From an uncultured Collinsella sp. (GTDB taxonomy: Bacteria > Actinomycetota > Coriobacteriia > Coriobacteriales > Coriobacteriaceae), in the NCBI GenBank assembly GCA_900553935.1, contig USFK01000047.1, positions 1 to 8,917 of the forward strand: a DNA stretch of 8,917 bases, in the 5' to 3' direction. Below, in pieces: positions 1 through 5,693 of this stretch (the stretch's first letter is position 1; every line of letters starts with the position of its first letter). Both the position numbers and the translations under genes were made by a program. Below the pieces are notes generated by a model that searched no databases, was not told the origin of the DNA, and worked only from the letters and a program-made list of their open reading frames with translations.

Positions 1-852
1 GACATCGGTCATGACGCCGGTCTTCTTGAGGTACTTGGCGCCGATGGTGCCCATGTCCATGAGGCAGACGGGCTTGGTGTCGCGACCGAGTTCGTGGCGC
101 ATCTCCATGTAGCGGTCGAAGGCCTGCTGCACCACGGCGTCGTCGATCGTCACGTCGTCCAGGACGGTGCCGAAGGTGGTGTGGCGGCAGTGATCGGACC
201 AGTAGGTGTCGATCACGCGGATCTCGGTGATGGTGGGGTCGCGATCCTCATCGCGGAAGTACTGCTGGCAGAAGGCGATGTCCGCCTCGTCCATGGCAAG
301 GCCGCGCTCGGAAATAAAGGCGGCAAGGCCGGCTTCGTCGAGCTCGCGGAAACCGTCGAGCACCTCGACGGGCTGGGGCTCGGGGGTCTCCATGTACAGC
401 GTCTCGGGCAGGTCGAGCGAGGCGATGCGCGCCTCGACGGGGTTCACCACGTAGTGCTTGATGGCATCAATGGCGGCCTCGTCCAGAGCGCCCGAGATCA
501 TATAGACCTTGGCGGAGCGCACGGCGGGGCGCTCGCCCTGGCTGATGAGCTGCACGCACTCGCTGGCGGAGTCGGCGCGCTGGTCAAACTGGCCAGGCAG
601 GAATTCGACGGCAAAGACGGCGCCATCGCTTGCGGGGAGCTCGTCGTAGGTCACATCGACCTGGGGCTCGCTAAAGACGGTCGGCACGCAGGACCGGAAA
701 AGCTCCTTGTCGATGCCCTCGACGTCGTAGCGGTTGATAATCCTCAGGGCCTCGATGCCCTTGATGCCGAGAATTTCGGTCAGCTCGCCCTTGAGCTGCT
801 GAGCCTCGACGTCGAACCCGGGTTTCTTCTCCACGTAGATACGAGAGACCAT
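1..852 (-). CDS. purL: Phosphoribosylformylglycinamidine synthase, N-terminal part (cut by window edge)
   Basis: This enzyme converts FGAR, glutamine and ATP to FGAM in cytosolic purine synthesis. The frame stays open from the ATG at 852 to position 1, giving 284 codons; the rest lies beyond the window. The key signature is Y217-W-S-D-H-C-R-H-T-T-F227, the conserved segment at the start of the synthetase domain of PurL proteins. About 215 residues precede it, including the typical opening VSRIYVEKKPGFDVEAQQL. Such a long N-terminal region (PurS-like plus linker) marks the large single-chain form, usually about 1,200-1,300 residues with a C-terminal glutaminase domain, rather than the split PurS/PurL/PurQ system. 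The start is supported by an AGGAAGG ribosome site 9 nt upstream. It is transcribed away from the antiporter, and a palindrome lies just upstream. Family assignment is firm; overall length is inferred. Confidence 0.95.
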   Translation of the reverse strand, partial: MVSRIYVEKKPGFDVEAQQLKGELTEILGIKGIEALRIINRYDVEGIDKELFRSCVPTVFSEPQVDVTYDELPASDGAVFAVEFLPGQFDQRADSASECVQLISQGERPAVRSAKVYMISGALDEAAIDAIKHYVVNPVEARIASLDLPETLYMETPEPQPVEVLDGFRELDEAGLAAFISERGLAMDEADIAFCQQYFRDEDRDPTITEIRVIDTYWSDHCRHTTFGTVLDDVTIDDAVVQQAFDRYMEMRHELGRDTKPVCLMDMGTIGAKYLKKTGVMTDV

Positions 853-878
853 TGGTTCCTGCCTTCCTGATCGGTTGG

Positions 879-896
879 GCGTACGGTACGGTATGC
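879..896. promoter_or_regulatory. Imperfect 18-bp palindrome upstream of purL (candidate operator)
   Basis: The sequence GCGTACGGTACGGTATGC matches its own reverse complement at 14 of 18 positions. It contains two overlapping copies of GTACGG. It lies 26 bp upstream of the purL start, inside the probable leader. A dyad here could be an operator or a short hairpin in the purL mRNA. It does not resemble the Bacillus PurR box as I know it, and no regulator is identified. Confidence 0.25.
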
Positions 897-960
897 GGCA
901 GCGGTCGGTTTGCGGGGTCTGCCCTGCGGTCGCCTTGAGCCACATGTTTGTAAACCTCAC

Positions 961-966
961 TATGAT
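961..966 (+). promoter_or_regulatory. Candidate -10 element for the antiporter gene
   Basis: TATGAT matches the sigma-70 -10 consensus at 5 of 6 positions and lies about 70 nt before the antiporter start. The best -35-like hexamer, TTGAGC at 935-940, is 20 nt away, longer than ideal. A small dyad, GTTTGTAAAC (945-954), sits between them. The overlapping minus-strand hexamer TATCAT (967 to 962) could equally be a -10 for purL, so direction is uncertain. Confidence 0.3.
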
Positions 967-1036
967 ACGACAGCTCGCGGCGCGTTGAGGACGGCGAGGG
1001 TGCTACAGTGAAGCGCAAACAAGAGAAAGGCATCAC

Positions 1037-2599
1037 ATGGCATTCGTTTCGCTCGCCATCATCGCACTCGTGGCCTTTGCGAGTCCTTTTATCGCCTCGG
1101 CGATTCCCGGAAAACCCGTTCCCGAGACGGTCTTTTTGCTCGTGCTCGGCGCGGTACTGGGACCCCATATGCTCGGCGTCATCCATGTAGATGCTGAGGT
1201 CTCGCTGGTGTCCGAGCTGGGCCTGGCCTTTTTGTTCCTGCTTGCCGGCTTTGAGATCGACCCCAAGAGCATCACGGGCGTCGAGGGGCGCTACGGCTTG
1301 GCGACGTGGGTCGTCACGTTTGGTATCGCCTGGCTTGCCGTGCGCTTTACCCCGTGGTTCTCAGTCAGTCATTTTGATGGCATCGCCGTGACGCTGGCGT
1401 TGACCTCGACGGCGCTTGGGGCGCTCATGCCCATCTTGCGTGAGCGGTCGCTTGCGGGTACGCGCGTGGGAGATTCCATCCTTGCCTACGGTACGTGGGG
1501 CGAGCTTGGCCCCGTGCTCGCCATGTCGGTGCTGCTGTCTGCCCGTACGGGTATCGAGACGCTGCTGATCTTGGGACTGTTCGCCGCGGTGTGCGTGCTG
1601 CTTGCCGTGGTCCCCAGCCGCTCCAAGCGTATCGGCAGCCGCTTCTTTGCCTTTATTCAGGAGCGCGCCGATACGACTTCCCAAACGTTCGTGCGCCTTA
1701 CGGTGCTCATCTTGGTCACGCTCGTGGCGTTTTCCGCCATATTTAGCCTCGATATCGTGCTGGGCGCTTTTGCGGCGGGCTTTGTCCTGCGCTATATCAT
1801 CCCCGAGGGCAACCATACGCTCGAGCTTAAACTCGATGGCCTTGCCTATGGCTTTTTAATCCCGGTGTTCTTTACCGTGTCGGGTGCCAAGATCGACCTG
1901 ACGGCTGTAGCATCGCGCCCTGGCCTGCTCGTGGGCTTTATCGTGGCGTTGCTGGTTATCCGCGCCGTGCCCATTCTTATTTCTATGAGCATTTGTCCTG
2001 CGACGCGCGATGTGTCGGCGTATGGCCGCATTACCGTGGCCCTGTACTGCACCACGGCGCTGCCGATTATCGTCGCCGTGACGAGCGTCGCTGTCAACGC
2101 CGGCGCATTATCACAGGGCGTCGCTTCGGTTATGGTGGCGGCCGGCGCCATCACGGTGTTCCTGATGCCACTGCTCGCGCAGCTCTTCTACCGCGTGGTC
2201 GATGCCGCGCCGGTTGCCGCCGTGGCAGAGGTTGCCGAGCATCCATCCGATGCGCTCGACATCCTGCGTGCCCATCACGATTTGGCGAGCCTGCTCGCAC
2301 GCGAGCACGAGCTGCTGACCTCGCATGGTCACGGTCGCACGCTCGACGGCATACCTACCCTTGATTCCATTGCCGACCGCCTCTCGGCCGAGGCGGCAAG
2401 CGGGCACATCGATGCCCGTATCGTGGACGCCGCCCATTTGCTGGCCGAAAAGACTTACGGCGACGAGATCGACCCCGGCAAGCTCACCCCGCGTGAGCGC
2501 CGCCGCCTGGAGCGCGCCAAGCTCGCCGTGCGCGAATACCGCCGCCGCATGCTGGAGCTTTACGCACACGAAGAGGCCCAGGACGACGACGGCAGGTAG
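1037..2599 (+). CDS. CPA2-type cation:proton antiporter (Na+/H+ exchanger domain) with a charged C-terminal tail
   Basis: This is a 520-residue membrane protein expected to exchange Na+ or K+ for protons. Residues about 1-385 are a run of roughly 12 hydrophobic segments with hallmarks of the Na+/H+ exchanger family: VLGPHMLG (about 40-47), ELGLAFLFLLAGFEID (60-75), LTSTALGALMPIL (122-134), LGAFAAGFVLR, and PVFFTVSGAKIDL. The centre of the ion-site helix reads WGELGPV with E156, where many KefB/GerN-type members carry an aspartate motif. Residues about 385-520 are a hydrophilic, helix-prone tail ending in a strongly basic stretch and an acidic last ten residues. It is too short for a KefC-type nucleotide-binding (RCK) domain. 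GAGAAAGG 6 nt upstream supports the start. It is monocistronic: purL diverges upstream and a terminator follows. The transported ion cannot be told from sequence. Confidence 0.9.
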   Translation: MAFVSLAIIALVAFASPFIASAIPGKPVPETVFLLVLGAVLGPHMLGVIHVDAEVSLVSELGLAFLFLLAGFEIDPKSITGVEGRYGLATWVVTFGIAWLAVRFTPWFSVSHFDGIAVTLALTSTALGALMPILRERSLAGTRVGDSILAYGTWGELGPVLAMSVLLSARTGIETLLILGLFAAVCVLLAVVPSRSKRIGSRFFAFIQERADTTSQTFVRLTVLILVTLVAFSAIFSLDIVLGAFAAGFVLRYIIPEGNHTLELKLDGLAYGFLIPVFFTVSGAKIDLTAVASRPGLLVGFIVALLVIRAVPILISMSICPATRDVSAYGRITVALYCTTALPIIVAVTSVAVNAGALSQGVASVMVAAGAITVFLMPLLAQLFYRVVDAAPVAAVAEVAEHPSDALDILRAHHDLASLLAREHELLTSHGHGRTLDGIPTLDSIADRLSAEAASGHIDARIVDAAHLLAEKTYGDEIDPGKLTPRERRRLERAKLAVREYRRRMLELYAHEEAQDDDGR

Positions 2600-2612
2600 C
2601 CAACGTCGCCGC

Positions 2613-2658
2613 GGAAAATGCATCCCGGAATTGGCGTCTAGAGTGGGATGCGCTTTCC
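2613..2658 (+). repeat. 46-bp palindromic repeat, unit A
   Basis: Two 14-bp arms, GGAAAATGCATCCC and GGGATGCGCTTTCC, flank an 18-nt centre. The arms are complementary at 12 of 14 positions. It is the first of three elements with identical 14-18-14 geometry, starting 13 bp after the antiporter stop. Unit A and unit B match at 32 of 46 positions in direct alignment. Confidence 0.8.
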
Positions 2659-2674
2659 ACGAGAAGTCCGTTGC

Positions 2675-2720
2675 GGAAAGCGCATCCCGGAATCCGGACC
2701 CAGAATGGGACATAGTTTCC
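2675..2720 (+). repeat. 46-bp palindromic repeat, unit B
   Basis: The left arm is GGAAAGCGCATCCC, the right arm GGGACATAGTTTCC, and the centre is 18 nt (GGAATCCGGACCCAGAAT). Its own arms pair at only 9 of 14 positions. Its left arm is the perfect 14-bp reverse complement of unit A's right arm across a 16-nt spacer. It starts exactly 62 bp after unit A, in the same orientation. Confidence 0.8.
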
Positions 2721-2736
2721 GAAAGAAGGCTCTGGG

Positions 2737-2782
2737 GGAAGCTGCGCCCCGTTCTGAGCTGAAATACCGGGACGCAGTTTCC
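2737..2782 (-). repeat. 46-bp palindromic repeat, unit C (inverted copy)
   Basis: The arms are GGAAGCTGCGCCCC and GGGACGCAGTTTCC, pairing at 12 of 14 positions, with an 18-nt centre. It starts exactly 62 bp after unit B. Its reverse-complement centre, GGTATTTCAGCTCAGAAC, aligns with the unit B centre at 10 of 18 positions, including GG.AT at the left and C.CAGAA at the right, so this copy appears to be inverted. Confidence 0.7.
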
Positions 2783-2796
2783 CATACAAACAGAAC

Positions 2797-2838
2797 AAAG
2801 GCGCGCCGCCTGCAGTTGATGCAGGAAGCGCGCCTTTT
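2797..2838. terminator. Strong, probably two-way, intrinsic terminator between convergent genes
   Basis: The stem AAAGGCGCGC (2797-2806) pairs with GCGCGCCTTT (2828-2837). After a 2x2 internal loop, an inner stem CCTGCA/TGCAGG closes on the loop GTTGA. Four T residues follow on the plus strand, giving an intrinsic terminator for the antiporter. Read on the minus strand the same hairpin is followed by CTTTG, so it can also stop SDR transcription, whose stop codon lies about 45 bp away. Confidence 0.85.
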
Positions 2839-2880
2839 AGTTGAGCAATGTTGAGGCTGGGAGCCGAAGCTTGCGGCCTC

Positions 2881-3630
2881 CTAGGAGCGGGCGGCTCCGT
2901 CGACGGGGAGTACGGCGCCCGTGACGTAGGAGGACATGTCGCTCGCCAGGAAGACGAAGGCGTTGGCGATATCCTCGGGCTCGCCCATACGGCCCAGCGG
3001 GATGGTGGCGATGATGGGCTTAATAACCTCTTCGGGCAGGTTGGCGACCATGTCGGTCTTGGTCACGCCGGGTGCAACGGCATTGACGCGAATGCCCATG
3101 GGGGCGAGCTCGCGCGAGAGCGACTGGACCATGCCGTTGACGGCAAACTTGGACGTGGGATAGCCGACGCCGGAGGGCTGTCCGTACTTGGCGACCATCG
3201 AGCTCGTGGTGGTGATGGTGCCGCCGTGGCCGGCCTCGGTCATGATCTTGGCGGCAGCCTGGTGGCCGTTAAAGACGGCGACGACGTTAAGGTCCATGAC
3301 CTTTGCAAACTCCTCGGCTGTGTAGTCCAAAAGGGGAGAACGCTGGGAGATGCCGGCATTGTTGACGACCGTGTCCAGGCCGCCCATATCGGCGGCAGCC
3401 TGGGTAAAGGCCTCGGTTACGGCCTCGAGCGAGGTGAGGTCGCAGGAGCGGCCCCAGACCTTGGCCTCGGGATAAGCGGCCGCCAGCTTCTCAACGGCAG
3501 CGTCGGCAGTCTCCTGGCGCGAGCCAAAGACGGTGACGGCAGCACCTTCCTCGATAAAACGGCAGGCGATGGCATAGCCGATACCGCGCGTGCCTCCGGT
3601 GATGATTGCTTTCTTGCCCTCGAGCAACAT
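2881..3630 (-). CDS. Short-chain dehydrogenase/reductase, BaiA-like (possible 3-alpha-hydroxysteroid dehydrogenase)
   Basis: This is a classical SDR of 249 residues, a cytosolic NAD(P)-dependent oxidoreductase. Visible motifs are TGGTRGIG (11-18) for the cofactor, DLT (64-66), NNAG (90-93), N115, S144, Y157-x3-K161 as catalytic groups, and a VDGA ending. Length, catalytic numbering and several stretches (ITGGTRGIG, VFNG, SGVGYP.SK, NTDM/KTDM) resemble, from memory, clostridial BaiA 3-alpha-hydroxysteroid dehydrogenases of the bile-acid 7-dehydroxylation pathway. FabG-like 3-oxoacyl reductases are the alternative. After the second beta strand it has S37-R38 (VFGSRQE) where BaiA has an acidic residue, suggesting NADP(H). 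A longer reading from 3684 exists, but the ATG at 3630 has AGAGAGGA closely upstream and begins at the usual SDR N-terminus. No other bai gene is present. SDR membership is certain; the substrate is not. Confidence 0.85.
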   Translation of the reverse strand: MLLEGKKAIITGGTRGIGYAIACRFIEEGAAVTVFGSRQETADAAVEKLAAAYPEAKVWGRSCDLTSLEAVTEAFTQAAADMGGLDTVVNNAGISQRSPLLDYTAEEFAKVMDLNVVAVFNGHQAAAKIMTEAGHGGTITTTSSMVAKYGQPSGVGYPTSKFAVNGMVQSLSRELAPMGIRVNAVAPGVTKTDMVANLPEEVIKPIIATIPLGRMGEPEDIANAFVFLASDMSSYVTGAVLPVDGAARS

Positions 3631-3787
3631 GGTGTTTCCTCTCTTTGCGGGCGGATATACGCAGCACAGCATAGCGGCGGTCATAATCGGTTTCGGTTAC
3701 ACGTCGGCGAACGGTACCCCCGGCTGTCAGGAGCGGCCAAGTCGTTCAAATGCGGATTGCGCCAATACGCCCCGTGTGCGCAAGCAA

Positions 3788-3821
3788 AGGGGCTCTCGTC
3801 CACTGCTGGACGAGAGCCCCT
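3788..3821 (-). terminator. Intrinsic terminator of hom
   Basis: A perfect 15-bp stem, AGGGGCTCTCGTCCA (3788-3802) with its complement at 3807-3821, closes on a 4-nt loop. It starts 30 bp past the hom stop on the minus strand and is followed there by TTTGCTTG, a short U-rich tail. It separates hom from the SDR gene downstream on the same strand. The remaining 157 bp up to the SDR start should hold the SDR promoter, but no convincing -35/-10 pair was seen. Confidence 0.8.
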
Positions 3822-3851
3822 CACGCAATATGCCGTAAAGCGAAGACCGAA

Positions 3852-5195
3852 TTAGTTGGCCATGACGCCTTCGGTCCAAGCCTCGACGTCCTCGATGCGC
3901 AGGACGTTGGCGACCTCGGCCACGCAGTCGACGCTGGCAAGCTCGGCGGCGGCAGCCTGGACGTCCTTCTCGAGCGCGCGGTGCGTCAGGAAGATGACCG
4001 AGCAGGCATCGCTGACGCCCGACTTGCCATCCTCGACCTGATTGATGAGCGAGATCGAGATGTTGTGCTTGGCAAAGATATCGACCGTCTCGGACAGGGC
4101 GCCCACGCGGTCGGCGACCTTCAGGCGCACATAGTACTTGGTCTGGAGCTCGTCCATGGGCTTAAAGGCGAGGTTGTGGCCATAGGGCTCAATCTCGGGC
4201 AGCGGAGCCACGCCGCGGCTGATCTGCTCGGAGAGCGACAGGATATCGCCCACGACGGCGCTCGCGGTGGGGAAGGAGCCTGCGCCGGCACCGTAGAACA
4301 TGGTCTCGCCCACGGCGTCGCCTACCACGTAGACAGCGTTCATGGCGCCGTTGACCTTGGCAAGCATGTGGTCGGCGGGGATCAGCGTGGGATGCACGCG
4401 GACGTCGACGCCGGTGTCGGTGTTGCGGGCGATGCCCAGCAGCTTAATGGTGTAGCCGAGCTCGCGGGCCTGGGCGATGTCCTCGGCGCCGATGGTACGG
4501 ATACCCTGCTGGTACACATCGTCGGTGGTCACGCGGGTGCCAAAGCCGATGGAGGCGAGGATTGCCGTTTTGCTGGCGGCGTCGAAGCCGTCGACGTCGG
4601 CGGACGGGTCGGCCTCGGCATAGCCCTTGGCCTGCGCGTCGGCAAGTACGTCGGCGTAATCGGCGCCCTCGGCGTCCATGCGCGACAGGATATAGTTGGT
4701 GGTACCGTTGAGAATGCCGGCGATGGTCAGGATCTTGTTGCCCACCAGGTCGTGCTCGAGCGTGCTGACAATGGGGATGCCACCGCCGCAGCTGGCCTCG
4801 CACTTAATCTGCACGCCACACGCGCGCGCCTTCTCGGCAAGCGTCTCGACGTGACGGCCCAGCAGAGCCTTGTTGGCAGAGACGACATGCTTGCCGTGCT
4901 CAAAGGCGGTGGTGAAGATCTCGGTTGCGGGATGCTCGCCGCCGATCAGCTCGACGACGATGTCGACGGCGGGGTCGGTGACGACATCGTGCCAGTCACT
5001 CGTAAAGGCCTCGCGCTCAATACCGGCTGCCTCGGCCTGCTCCCAGGCAAGCGCGCAGGCGCGGGTCAGCTTAAGGTCGATGCCGTAGGCGGCCAGGTAC
5101 TCGTCGTGGTGGCTCTTGATCAGACGGGCCACGCCGCCGCCGACGGTCCCCAGACCGATCAGACCGACGTTCACGGTGCGCAGGGATTCGCTCAT
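3852..5195 (-). CDS. hom: Homoserine dehydrogenase with C-terminal ACT domain
   Basis: The enzyme reduces aspartate semialdehyde to homoserine with NAD(P)H, the branch point to threonine, methionine and isoleucine. The 447 residues are the usual length for the monofunctional bacterial form with a regulatory domain. The Rossmann motif G14-L-G16-T-V-G19 opens the NAD(P)-binding domain and S106-A-N-K109 is conserved. The catalytic domain carries GILNGTTNYIL (about 168-178) and the DPSADVDGFDAASK segment that provides active-site acidic and lysine residues. From about residue 355 an ACT domain (VADRVGALSETVDIFAKH) is expected to bind threonine for feedback inhibition. AAGGAG 6 nt before the ATG fixes the start. 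It stands alone: no thrB, thrC or lysC adjoins it, and a strong terminator follows. It diverges from the liv operon. Confidence 0.96.
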   Translation of the reverse strand: MSESLRTVNVGLIGLGTVGGGVARLIKSHHDEYLAAYGIDLKLTRACALAWEQAEAAGIEREAFTSDWHDVVTDPAVDIVVELIGGEHPATEIFTTAFEHGKHVVSANKALLGRHVETLAEKARACGVQIKCEASCGGGIPIVSTLEHDLVGNKILTIAGILNGTTNYILSRMDAEGADYADVLADAQAKGYAEADPSADVDGFDAASKTAILASIGFGTRVTTDDVYQQGIRTIGAEDIAQARELGYTIKLLGIARNTDTGVDVRVHPTLIPADHMLAKVNGAMNAVYVVGDAVGETMFYGAGAGSFPTASAVVGDILSLSEQISRGVAPLPEIEPYGHNLAFKPMDELQTKYYVRLKVADRVGALSETVDIFAKHNISISLINQVEDGKSGVSDACSVIFLTHRALEKDVQAAAAELASVDCVAEVANVLRIEDVEAWTEGVMAN

Positions 5196-5228
5196 AGATA
5201 GCTCCTTCGTGCATCTTATGGATGGATT

Positions 5229-5255
5229 AACCGCTTAAAGGTTGAGTGCATTCTA
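5229..5255 (-). promoter_or_regulatory. Candidate hom -10 element and adjacent dyad
   Basis: On the minus strand TAGAAT (5255 to 5250) matches the -10 consensus at 5 of 6 positions and would place the transcript start near 5243, about 50 nt before the hom ATG. No good -35 hexamer lies at standard spacing. At the expected start site is AACCTTTAAGCGGTT (5243 to 5229), with 4-bp outer arms AACC/GGTT, a possible operator. Such a short leader leaves no room for a T-box or riboswitch. Confidence 0.3.
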
Positions 5256-5323
5256 GCGTGAACCGAGGGCGCATGCTCGCCAGGCAACAGGAGTCGCACA
5301 AAACGGCACCCCAGAAACGCTGC

Positions 5324-5340
5324 GGAAACATTGGAAACAT
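5324..5340. repeat. Tandem GGAAACAT motif, with a third copy at 5485-5492
   Basis: GGAAACAT occurs at 5324-5331 and 5333-5340, 9 bp apart, and again at 5485-5492 inside the small leader ORF. The last two copies share the 9-mer TGGAAACAT. Three copies of an 8-mer in 170 bp between divergent genes suggest a protein binding site, but no regulator is known for it. Confidence 0.35.
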
Positions 5341-5449
5341 GCTCGCTACAAATGAACTTCCGTAACAAACTGTCAACGTTTGCGCCATAAGGTTTGCCCT
5401 GTACCGCAAGACGGACGCGTCGCGGTCAGCGAAAAAAAGGGGGGACACC

Positions 5450-5581
5450 ATGTTTATTGAGAGCGGGAACGCTTGTAACGGAATGGAAACATTACTTTCA
5501 CACAATAAAGTGGCTAAACTGCATAAACCAATAGAAATACGCATAATTATGGATAAACGGACAAAACAAAAGAAAAGTTGA
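5450..5581 (+). CDS. Possible 43-residue leader peptide upstream of livJ
   Basis: An ATG at 5450 opens a 43-codon frame ending in TGA at 5579-5581. A ribosome site AAAGGGGGG ends 5 nt before the ATG, stronger than chance would suggest. The peptide begins MFIESGNACNGME and ends in a basic tail, DKRTKQKKS. Codons 28-33 read Ile-Glu-Ile-Arg-Ile-Ile; three of these Ile codons are ATA, which is scarce in GC-rich coding sequence. Codon use is AT-rich, unlike every neighbouring gene, and may simply reflect the promoter region. It ends 112 bp before livJ and its stop codon lies within a hairpin. It resembles no family I know. It may be a leader peptide sensing isoleucine, a small protein, or a chance ORF. 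Confidence 0.3.
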   Translation: MFIESGNACNGMETLLSHNKVAKLHKPIEIRIIMDKRTKQKKS

Positions 5582-5604
5582 AATAATCGCCACTTTTCTC
5601 AACT
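5571..5604 (+). other. Overlapping inverted repeats at the end of the small leader ORF
   Basis: AGAAAAGT (5571-5578) is complementary to ACTTTTCT (5592-5599), a perfect 8-bp stem with a 13-nt loop. AGTTGA (5577-5582), which contains the leader ORF stop, is complementary to TCAACT (5599-5604). The two stems share bases at both ends, so they cannot both form fully. No T-run follows, so this is not a typical terminator. It may be an operator dyad or a switchable RNA element. Confidence 0.4.
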
Positions 5605-5626
5605 AAAGCGTCTACTATTTTGCGAA

Positions 5627-5672
5627 CGCCGGACACGGCGAAGGATGGCCTGTCGGGCAACCAAAACCCGAC
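5627..5672 (+). other. Two small hairpins in the livJ leader
   Basis: CGCCG-GACA-CGGCG (5627-5640) is a 5-bp stem with a 4-nt loop. GTCGGG (5652-5657) pairs perfectly with CCCGAC (5667-5672) across a 9-nt loop. They lie just before the livJ ribosome site (AGGAG at 5683-5687). Neither has a T-tract. They may stabilise the message or affect translation. Confidence 0.35.
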
Positions 5673-5693
5673 GAGATTTGAGAGGAGAGCCGC

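Larger units (their letters stand above)
5196..5693. other. Divergent 498-bp regulatory spacer between hom and livJ
   Basis: Most of this stretch is non-coding. The first ~60 bp hold the hom leader and candidate promoter. Positions 5324-5492 contain three copies of GGAAACAT. From about 5430 to 5620 the sequence is markedly AT-rich compared with the genes around it, as expected of a promoter region, and contains a possible 43-codon leader ORF (5450-5581). The last ~120 bp hold small hairpins and the livJ ribosome site. No unambiguous -35/-10 pair for livJ was found; TACTAT at 5613-5618 is a weak -10 candidate. I recognise no known riboswitch. Confidence 0.6.

Noticed and set aside
94..870. Plus-strand open frame of 258 codons antisense to purL
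   Set aside because: It is rich in H, V, G, D and L with no recognisable fold, as expected for the reverse frame of a GC-rich gene. The minus-strand frame carries the PurL signature.
2648..2854. Small plus-strand frame through the palindromic repeats and terminator
   Set aside because: Its sequence is the translation of the repeats and the terminator stem, with no ribosome site. Such frames are often misannotated as hypothetical proteins.
2600..2880. CRISPR array as an explanation for the regular 62-bp period
   Set aside because: Only three diverged units with long palindromes and one inverted; repeats are not near-identical and no cas genes are present.
3631..3684. Longer SDR start at 3684
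   Set aside because: The extra 18 residues fall outside the SDR fold, and the ATG at 3630 has a good ribosome site at proper distance.
2848..3855. Plus-strand 335-codon open frame opposite the SDR
   Set aside because: Antisense shadow of a clear SDR; it also runs through the hom terminator, and no family is recognisable.
3750..5201. Plus-strand 483-codon open frame opposite hom
   Set aside because: Composition artefact of the hom complement; hom on the minus strand has all family motifs, an ACT domain and a ribosome site.
5196..5260. T-box or amino-acid riboswitch upstream of hom
   Set aside because: The space between the candidate -10 and the start codon is about 50 nt, with no T-box landmarks.
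5227..5544. Minus-strand 105-codon frame in the hom-livJ spacer
   Set aside because: No ribosome site before its ATG, no family signal, and it runs into the hom promoter region; the spacer looks regulatory.
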